A DNA stretch of 20,282 nucleotides from JBCCFW01 sp039029535 (GTDB lineage Bacteria; Acidobacteriota; JBCCFW01). This document shows, in pieces, positions 15,041-20,282 of this stretch. Below the pieces are notes generated by a model. That model worked only from the letters and a program-made list of their open reading frames with translations, was not told where the DNA came from and did no database searches. Location of the stretch: NCBI GenBank assembly GCA_039029535.1, contig JBCCFW010000146.1:1-20282 (forward strand), read 5' to 3'. The position numbers and the translations under genes are program-made. Position 1 is the stretch's first letter. Each line of letters opens with the position of its first letter.

Positions 15041-15693
15041 GCCGCACCTCCGTCTTCGAGCATGGCCGTGCACCGACCGAAGCCCCGATGCCGACTCCCG
15101 CCGAGCTGCCGGAGCAACGGCAAGGCACGTCGGATGTCGTCACGCCAGTGGGCGCCCTCCGCCTCAGGCGACTCCCAGTCGATGTCGGCGACCAGGGTCA
15201 TGGGCACGGCCACCTCGACCGTGCGGAGCGTGCGCTGGCGGGCAGTGCCCGTCTCCGGATCCATCGAGGTCGAGCTCAGGCGGCGGCACAGGTCGCGCTT
15301 GAGCGCATCGTGCTCGGAGTCGCCCGCCCAGTGACGCCAGCGCTCACGCTCCTCGTCGTCGGCACCGAGCTGGGCGCTGCCGATGCGGAGAGCCCCCGCC
15401 GTGGTCTTGAAGCGACGGAGCTCACCGCGTCGGTCGTCTTCCTCCTTGTCGGCCGGCTCGGGATCGTCGGCAGCCATCGCGGGGTCGCCCAGAAGGACGG
15501 CCACGCGCTTCCTGTCGAGGTGTCCGGCCTCCACCAGGGTTTCGAGGGCCTCACGCAGGAGTCCCTTGAGCGTGCGACCGGGAAGGTAGGGCAAGCCCTC
15601 GTCGGTGCGGACGACGATCGCGTCGCACTCGGGCCCATCCCCCCGACCGGTTCCCGCCTGCCAGGGTTCGTGAAGGGTCAGCACGAGCTTCAT
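15037..15693 (-). CDS. Single-domain Cas7 (Csm3-like RAMP)
   Basis: A 218-residue RAMP: LVLTLHEPWQAGTGRGDG at 3-20, Asp24 in ECDAIVVRT aligning with the catalytic Asp of Csm3, LPGRTLKGLLREAL at 37-50, and the C-terminal glycine loop LGGSRHRGFGRC at 197-208. An acidic stretch (about 75-93) is probably a surface loop or the thumb. It should be one Cas7 backbone unit with target-RNA cleavage activity. The start ATG at 15693 has AAGGAGG five bases upstream and joins the cas10 stop as TGATG. Being shorter than most Csm3 proteins but carrying both the N- and C-terminal RAMP motifs, it looks complete. Confidence 0.82.
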   Translation of the reverse strand: MKLVLTLHEPWQAGTGRGDGPECDAIVVRTDEGLPYLPGRTLKGLLREALETLVEAGHLDRKRVAVLLGDPAMAADDPEPADKEEDDRRGELRRFKTTAGALRIGSAQLGADDEERERWRHWAGDSEHDALKRDLCRRLSSTSMDPETGTARQRTLRTVEVAVPMTLVADIDWESPEAEGAHWRDDIRRALPLLRQLGGSRHRGFGRCTAMLEDGGAA

Positions 15694-17294
15694 CAGGCCT
15701 CCTTCACGCCGGTAGCGCGGGCGCGTCGCCAGTTGAGGGCGTCGAGCAAGGGCGTGCGCTGCCCCTCGTCGAAGGTCTCGAACACGTCGGGCCAGGAGCA
15801 GTTCATGCCTTGCAAGACCTGCTTGACAGCCTCCCAGTCCCTCTCAGCAAGACCACCTCGCTCCCGCTGCACCTGATCGTGGCGGCGGAGCTCGTCACGG
15901 GCCTGGTCGGGAGCCGACAACATGAGGTCGATGGCCTGGCGCAGCGGTCCCAGCGGCACGTGTTCGGAGTCGAGCTTCTCGACCAGCTCGTCGAGCCGGT
16001 CGAGCTCGTGGAAACCGGGCACCGACTCGAGCGTGTAAGGACCGGCGGTCAAGAAGCGGTAGCGCGGTCCCGAGTCGGAAGAGGAGGAAGGGGCCAGCTC
16101 TGCGCCGAGCTCGTTCTTGCGGAGGTCGTCGTAGTCGTCGGTGAGCGAGTTGGTCACCCGGTGGAAGGCGAGACCGCTGGGCGTGCGACCGCCGGCGGCG
16201 TGCCGCAGCGACTTCTTGGCGAACTTGCAGAGCTCTTCGGCCAGGTCGTGCGCTCGGTAGAAGGGATGACCGGAATGGACGAGAACGACGCCGGCGCAGG
16301 CATCGAGACCGCTCGCCCCGTCGCGGTCCTTCTGGATCTCCTTGATCTCACGAGACTGCTGACTCAGCTCGCGGAAGGTGCGCAGGTACTTGCTGGCAAA
16401 GGGCAGGGCCAGGTCACCGCGCAAGATCACGGTCAGGTCGTCGCCACCGAGAACGACGGGCCTCAGAGGCAAGTCGCGGCGCCGGCCTCGTTGAAGACGC
16501 GGTGGCCCCAGGGGGATGCCCTCATCGGCCATCCAGCCGCGAAGCCAGCTCAAGCTCTGCCGAGCCGCATTGACGGTGACCTGCTGGAGGGCGTCGGACA
16601 GGGCCTTGCGGGCGTCCCGGTCGAGACCCCGGAAGAGCTCGCCGAGCTGGTTGCCGTCGGCGTGCACGACCCCGACGTACGAGGCCTCGAGACGATCGAG
16701 GTCGCTGACGAAGCGGAACTCCCTCTCGAGCTCGAAGAGCCTCTCCATGCCGTCGGTGGTCCGGTTGGAGTCGATCGCCTCGAAGGCGTCGAGCTTGCGA
16801 GCGACCGTGGCGTCGACCCACTCGCGCTGCTTCTCCTTCCCTTCCGGTGTCTCGGTCTCCGCCACGCACCGACGCGCGACGCCGGGCAAGCCCGTCCGGG
16901 GCGAACGGAAAGCCAGGGGCGTGGCCTCGGGCAAGGGAGCGACCAGGCGGCTGCGGTCCGCCTCGAGCTGTCGCCAGAGCTCCAGCAGGGCGTCGTCGTT
17001 CTCGTCGTCGACGAGCCCCTGCACGACCTGAAGGCCGGGGGCGTGTCGGGCCAAGATCATCGGCCAGGCCTCCTGAAACGCCTGGGCAGATTCCTCAGTC
17101 GGGAACAGCACGTTGGCCGCGCCGGCTGCCGCTGACTCGATCGTGGCCTTGAAATCGCCGAGGGACAGTGCCTTCTCGAGCAACTCCCTCGTCTGCTCGA
17201 TGAGCTGACTGCCACCCTGGATTTCGCGAAGCCGGTTGGTGTGCAAGATGTAGCGTTGGAGCCCCTTGCACTCGTGTCGATGTAGCCAGGCCAT
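15693..17294 (-). CDS. cas10: Cas10, HD-less, with intact GGDD cyclase motif
   Basis: A 533-residue Cas10. It starts directly with the palm-1-type segment (HECKGLQRYILHTNRLREI, 7-25, then QGGSQLIEQ), so the N-terminal HD nuclease of many Cas10 proteins is absent. YVGVVHADGNQLGELF (206-221) belongs to the second palm, whose active site VVLGGDDLTVIL lies at 280-291 with GGDD at 283-286. The intact motif predicts cyclic oligoadenylate synthesis from ATP on target RNA binding. In the usual zinc-finger region only one cysteine (143) is seen, so the zinc site seems lost. An HD-less Cas10 with Csx10 is the described hallmark of subtype III-D. The ATG at 17294 has a strong GGAGGT. It heads the chain of overlapping effector genes. 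Confidence 0.92.
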   Translation of the reverse strand: MAWLHRHECKGLQRYILHTNRLREIQGGSQLIEQTRELLEKALSLGDFKATIESAAAGAANVLFPTEESAQAFQEAWPMILARHAPGLQVVQGLVDDENDDALLELWRQLEADRSRLVAPLPEATPLAFRSPRTGLPGVARRCVAETETPEGKEKQREWVDATVARKLDAFEAIDSNRTTDGMERLFELEREFRFVSDLDRLEASYVGVVHADGNQLGELFRGLDRDARKALSDALQQVTVNAARQSLSWLRGWMADEGIPLGPPRLQRGRRRDLPLRPVVLGGDDLTVILRGDLALPFASKYLRTFRELSQQSREIKEIQKDRDGASGLDACAGVVLVHSGHPFYRAHDLAEELCKFAKKSLRHAAGGRTPSGLAFHRVTNSLTDDYDDLRKNELGAELAPSSSSDSGPRYRFLTAGPYTLESVPGFHELDRLDELVEKLDSEHVPLGPLRQAIDLMLSAPDQARDELRRHDQVQRERGGLAERDWEAVKQVLQGMNCSWPDVFETFDEGQRTPLLDALNWRRARATGVKEA

Positions 17295-17311
17295 GAACGA
17301 ACCTCCCCCGA

Positions 17312-17329
17312 GTCCGCAACAGCGCGGAC
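17312..17329. other. Perfect 6-bp hairpin upstream of cas10
   Basis: GTCCGC (17312-17317) and GCGGAC (17324-17329) form a perfect stem with a 6-nt loop, in the 148-bp gap between csx1 and cas10. No T-run follows on the minus strand, so it is a poor intrinsic terminator. It may be an attenuator, an mRNA-stabilising or processing structure in the cas10 5' region, or chance. Confidence 0.3.
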
Positions 17330-17442
17330 CATGCCCGAATGGGGCGAAAGGAGCCTGAGACGAGCCACGCGAATCTAAGCGATGCCCACGGCGGCGGGCA
17401 ACCGGACGTGGTCAGCAGGTTTCACGCACGATCCGGGTCGAG

Positions 17443-18861
17443 CTACCGTCTCGACTCCTGGACGGCCGAGCCCACGACTGCTGACACTTCAGATTCGGCG
17501 GCCCGGTCCAGCTCGTCAGCGTGCGCCATGAGCTGGACGGCGATCTCCCGGAGGCGATCACCGGGTCGTGCGGGTGGTCTCGGCGGCGGCGACGTTTCCT
17601 GCCTAGCTCGCTCCTCGAGCACGTCGATCCACGTTCCGAGCTTCTTGATCAGTTTCTCGGCCTGCGCCGGACTGTCCCGGAAGCCGCCGTGGTCGATGTC
17701 GTTGCGCAGGCCCGCGATGTCTCGGTAAAGGTTGGATTCCGCCGCCCGGAAGTGCCGCTTGGCCGCGTCCCGAGCCTCCCAGGTACAGCCGGGACGCCCA
17801 GGAGCCGCGCCTTCCCCGGTAGCGTAACCCGTCACGAGAGCCTCCTGAACGATCGTGGCGGCCTCGGGATGCCGCTCGAAGTCCTGGTAGAGCCGAGCGA
17901 GCCGTGCCAGGGCCCACCGACCAGCCGCTGCTCCGAGCCAGGGCTCGGCCGCTTCCAGGTCGAGCCCACGGATCCGACCGACGACCCGCTCGAGGATGGG
18001 CGGCAACGCCGGCAAGTGCCTGCTCAGGTAGTCCCGGGTGGCTTCGATGTTCCCCAGGAGTCGCTTGGCGCTGGACACCTGCCCGTTTCGACCGAGGAGC
18101 AAGGCGCCCGTGCGCAGGGTCGCGAGATCACGACCGAAGTGCGTCAATGACTTGCCGAGCTCCGTCAGGTTCGGCCGAGGGTCCTCGTGGTCTCCCTCGC
18201 TCCAGCGCTTGTCGAGAGTGCGGCCGACCTTCTCGGTAGCCTCGCCGATGATGTCGGCCCGCCCCGTGCGCAGGAAGAGCTGCGCCCCGAGAGCCCAGGT
18301 GACGACGTCGAGGAAGGGTGTCAGCTCCCAGATGCTGCCTCGGCCTTCGGGTCCCGGCTCCTGCACGCCGTAAACCACGCGGAGCCGCCGGGGCTCGCCG
18401 GGCCGCTGACAGGCCATGACGAAGCAGGCACAGGCGGCAGCGAGGAAGGGCTGCACGCGGAAGCCGAACGTCACGTCGAGGATGACCTCGTCTTCGGTGT
18501 CCATGAGACAACGGCGGATCTGCTCGAAGAGCACCCAGGTGTCCTCGCCCTGTCCCTTGGGGATCTCGTGATGAACGAGGTCGTGGAAGCCGGCGCTCGT
18601 CAGCGCTTCCTGCAGGCTCGGTCCGTCCCGCTCGGCTTGATCGCTCGCCCTGCCGAGCAGGGCCCAGGCCTCCTCGGTCGCGAGCAAGTGAATGGAATCG
18701 ACCGCGAAGTGCTCGGCCAGCCGAACGGCGAGAAACTGAGTCTCCTCGAAATCCCTCCCCTCTTGGATCCAGGAGTAGCGAGTGGGTGCGTAGCCGTACT
18801 TCGTGCGGTCGCTCGGTGACCTCGGAAGACCCAGGAAACAGGTCAGACGCTTCTTGGACAC
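17443..18861 (-). CDS. Csx1/Csx2-type CARF-HEPN ribonuclease (TIGR02221/TM1812 family)
   Basis: A 472-residue effector. The CARF domain starts RLTCFLGLPRSPSDRTKYGY (5-24), has FEETQFLAVRLAEHF (38-52) and HLLATEEAW (58-66), and the family motif VILDVTFGFRVQPFLAAA (126-143), equivalent to the D-x-T-H-G-F-R of Csx1/Csx2 with Phe in place of His. The C-terminal HEPN RNase motif is complete: LRNDIDHGGF, Arg386 to His391, R-x4-H. Residues 420-435 are a Pro/Arg linker before a short helical tail. It is predicted to cut RNA when cOA made by Cas10 binds. The start is GTG at 18861 with AGGAG seven bases upstream. It is first in the effector operon, 148 bp before cas10, so it may be partly independently regulated. 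Confidence 0.9.
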   Translation of the reverse strand: MSKKRLTCFLGLPRSPSDRTKYGYAPTRYSWIQEGRDFEETQFLAVRLAEHFAVDSIHLLATEEAWALLGRASDQAERDGPSLQEALTSAGFHDLVHHEIPKGQGEDTWVLFEQIRRCLMDTEDEVILDVTFGFRVQPFLAAACACFVMACQRPGEPRRLRVVYGVQEPGPEGRGSIWELTPFLDVVTWALGAQLFLRTGRADIIGEATEKVGRTLDKRWSEGDHEDPRPNLTELGKSLTHFGRDLATLRTGALLLGRNGQVSSAKRLLGNIEATRDYLSRHLPALPPILERVVGRIRGLDLEAAEPWLGAAAGRWALARLARLYQDFERHPEAATIVQEALVTGYATGEGAAPGRPGCTWEARDAAKRHFRAAESNLYRDIAGLRNDIDHGGFRDSPAQAEKLIKKLGTWIDVLEERARQETSPPPRPPARPGDRLREIAVQLMAHADELDRAAESEVSAVVGSAVQESRR

Positions 18862-19117
18862 GTGAGAGCTCCTGACTCGGAGACGGCGGCCACGCCGAGT
18901 GCTGACGGTCCGTGAGGCTGGGTGTTCGGTCAGGAGACGTGCTCAAGAGGTCGGTACATTCGTCGACTGAGGCAGGCCGGAGGCGATGGCGTTGAGGTCA
19001 GGGGACGACGTGGCAACATCCTTGATGCTCGAGATCGACACAGGCCTGAGCCTGGCCGCGTCATTCAGGGGCGAAGCAAGCACGTGTGACGACGAAGAAC
19101 GTAGCGAGATGACCCAA
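18862..19117. promoter_or_regulatory. Non-coding gap between csx1 and leader 2
   Basis: These 256 bp should carry the promoter of the csx1-cas10 operon on the minus strand. TGCTGAC at 18900-18906 and GTCAGGA at 18929-18935 form a split inverted repeat resembling the one between the primase and crn2. CAGGC-CTGA-GCCTG at 19041-19054 is a small perfect hairpin without a T-run. A short minus-strand open frame starts inside the leader, but it has no ribosome site or recognisable protein and I do not call it. Confidence 0.35.
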
Positions 19118-19264
19118 GTGGTCTGCAAACTGCTCATTCACTGATTCTAAAGAACTTAGATCGCCATCTCGGAATCGTGACCATGCTAACGAATGGCACC
19201 CCCCTTAGGTTGCGAAATCACGGGCCGCAAGTGATAGAGTCCAAAGATGGTTGTAGACCCCAGG
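19118..19264 (+). promoter_or_regulatory. Leader of CRISPR array 2
   Basis: These 147 nt directly precede the first repeat and are about 86% identical to the leader of array 1; 19 of about 20 differences are transitions. Shared elements are the TCTAA-AGAAC-TTAGA dyad (19146-19160, about 110 bp from the array) and the TTGCG/CGCAA inverted repeat (19210-19214 and 19226-19230) inside a block identical in both leaders. TTGCGA at 19210 with GATAGA 17 nt later, or TAGAGT 19 nt later, could be the array promoter. Type III leaders also carry integrase-guiding signals, and the dyads are candidates for that. Confidence 0.88.
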
Positions 19265-20182
19265 GTCGGCGACCCCTCCCCGTAACGATGGGGATTGAGA
19301 CCAGGTACTCGTTGAGACCCGGCATGCTCGGCATCCGAGTCGGCGACCCCTCCCCGTAACGATGGGGATTGAGACACGTCGACATGTCGTGTGAGAGCCG
19401 GCGTCATGTCCTGTCGGCGACCCCTCCCCGTAACGATGGGGATTGAGACTATGTCGGACATGTGACGGGGCATGGTCATGTCGGCGACCCCTCCCCGTAA
19501 CGATGGGGATTGAGACGCAGCGAAGACGAGCAAGGTGACGAGAAGCGCGCGCAAAGTCGGCGACCCCTCCCCGTAACGATGGGGATTGAGACGTACAGTC
19601 GCCGCAGGAGTCCTTGCGGCACCGCTTAAGTGTCGGCGACCCCTCCCCGTAACGATGGGGATTGAGACGGCCTGCAATTTCCGCAGTGAGTGACGTCAGT
19701 ACAGTCGGCGACCCCTCCCCGTAACGATGGGGATTGAGACTTGCGAGCCCTGCCCGCGGCCTGACCCGGACGCCAGTGTCGGCGACCCCTCCCCGTAACG
19801 ATGGGGATTGAGACGTTGCAGCCCGCTTCAGGAATCGCCAGATCTTCGTCGGCGACCCCTCCCCGTAACGATGGGGATTGAGACAACACGCCGGGTTCGT
19901 CTCACGGTCGCTGATGACCGCGTGTCGGCGACCCCTCCCCGTAACGATGGGGATTGAGACGAGAGAGGCGAACTCGCTGAGCCCTCCCTCGACGGTCTGT
20001 CGGCGACCCCTCCCCGTAACGATGGGGATTGAGACGCGTCGGAGTCCTCGATGGGTTCGCGCATGGTGACGAGTCGGCGACCCCTCCCCGTAACGAGGGG
20101 GAGTGAGACCTTTGGGTCCGACTCGTCAGTCGCAGACGTTGTCTTGTCGGCGACCCCTCCCCGTAACGATGGGGATTGAGAC
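19265..20182 (+). CRISPR. CRISPR array 2 (13 repeats, 12 spacers)
   Basis: There are 37-bp repeats at 19265, 19339, 19413, 19480, 19556, 19632, 19704, 19778, 19848, 19924, 19999, 20073 and 20146. Each begins GTCGGCGACC and ends ATTGAGAC, with stem TCCCC/GGGGA around GTAACGAT. Spacer lengths in order are 37, 37, 30, 39, 39, 35, 37, 33, 39, 38, 37 and 36 nt, which is variable, as is common in type III. Repeat 12 has two T-to-G changes (20097 and 20103), while repeat 13 is intact. No repeat follows within the last 100 bp, so the array seems to end at 20182. Transcription is rightward from the leader. I saw no spacer matching the rest of the window. Confidence 0.99.
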
Positions 20183-20282
20183 GTTCGGACAGCCGATGGT
20201 GATGCCGCGACCGCGCTCTCAGCATGAGAGGGAGAACATGTTCCAACGCTGGGACCGCCGCGAGCCAAGGTCAAGACGTGAG
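20183..20282. other. Array-distal flank with hairpin and palindrome
   Basis: This is the 100 bp after the last repeat. CTCTCA-GCA-TGAGAG at 20216-20230 is a perfect 6-bp hairpin with a 3-nt loop. It could help end array transcripts, though no T-run follows. GAACATGTTC at 20234-20243 is a perfect 10-bp palindrome similar to the core of Gram-positive or actinobacterial LexA boxes and might control a gene beyond the window. No coding sequence is supported here. Confidence 0.35.

Noticed and set aside
9205..18861. Classification as type III-A (Csm) or III-B (Cmr)
   Set aside because: There is no separate small subunit, no Csm4/Csm5 or Cmr1/Cmr6-like set, and Cas10 lacks HD. Csx10 and TIGR03986 indicate a III-D-like system.
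19041..19054. CAGGC-CTGA-GCCTG hairpin as a terminator
   Set aside because: It has a short stem, no T-run on either side and no gene ending beside it.
18943..19137. 64-residue minus-strand open frame between csx1 and leader 2
   Set aside because: It starts inside the leader, lacks a ribosome site and shows no domain.
19302..19338. TTGAGAC inside spacer 1 as a relic of a partial repeat
   Set aside because: A 7-base match to the repeat end is too short, and the spacer has the normal 37-nt length.
19186..20274. Long minus- and plus-strand open frames across array 2 with repeated peptide blocks
   Set aside because: They are translations of the CRISPR repeats and spacers; the 37-bp periodicity explains them fully.

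Overview
The window is a nearly complete type III CRISPR-Cas island in high-GC DNA. By hand count 46 of 60 bases are G/C at 4321-4380. The composition, frequent GTG starts and strong GGAGG-type ribosome binding sites suggest a mesophilic high-GC bacterium, perhaps Myxococcota, Planctomycetota or a relative. No ribosomal or housekeeping gene is present, so the taxon is a guess.

Layout from left to right. A CRISPR array read on the minus strand (at least 4 repeats, running off the left edge) has its leader at 299-444. Next is a minus-strand adaptation operon: a CRISPR-associated primase-polymerase, cas1 and cas2 (3690 down to 574). A divergent plus-strand operon starts at 3807: a stand-alone DUF1874 ring nuclease (Crn2), cas6, a Cas02710-family CARF-HEPN protein, then an AAA ATPase and a partner protein with weak phospholipase-D-like motifs (to 9191). 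The last two have clearly lower GC than the rest. Convergent to this is the effector operon on the minus strand (18861 down to 9205): a Csx1/Csx2-type CARF-HEPN ribonuclease, an HD-less cas10 with an intact GGDD motif, a single cas7, csx10 (Cas5-like with a helical C-terminus), a tandem two-Cas7 protein, a small unassigned protein and a TIGR03986-family RAMP. Last, a second array of 13 repeats reads on the plus strand behind a leader about 86% identical to that of the first array.

How the parts should work together (family knowledge plus inference). Cas6 cuts transcripts of both arrays, whose repeats share the stem and the ATTGAGAC 5' handle. crRNAs load into a III-D-like complex of Cas10, several Cas7 units and Csx10. 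The Cas7 aspartates cut target RNA and the GGDD palm makes cyclic oligoadenylate. That second messenger would activate the two CARF-HEPN RNases, and Crn2 would degrade the cA4 form to end the response. The primase-Cas1-Cas2 set would acquire spacers.

The most unusual points are these: the ATPase/PLD-like pair built into a CRISPR ancillary operon; the gene order of a III-Dv-type effector in unfused form; a cellular Crn2 next to two CARF RNases; and two arrays whose leaders and repeats differ almost only by transitions.
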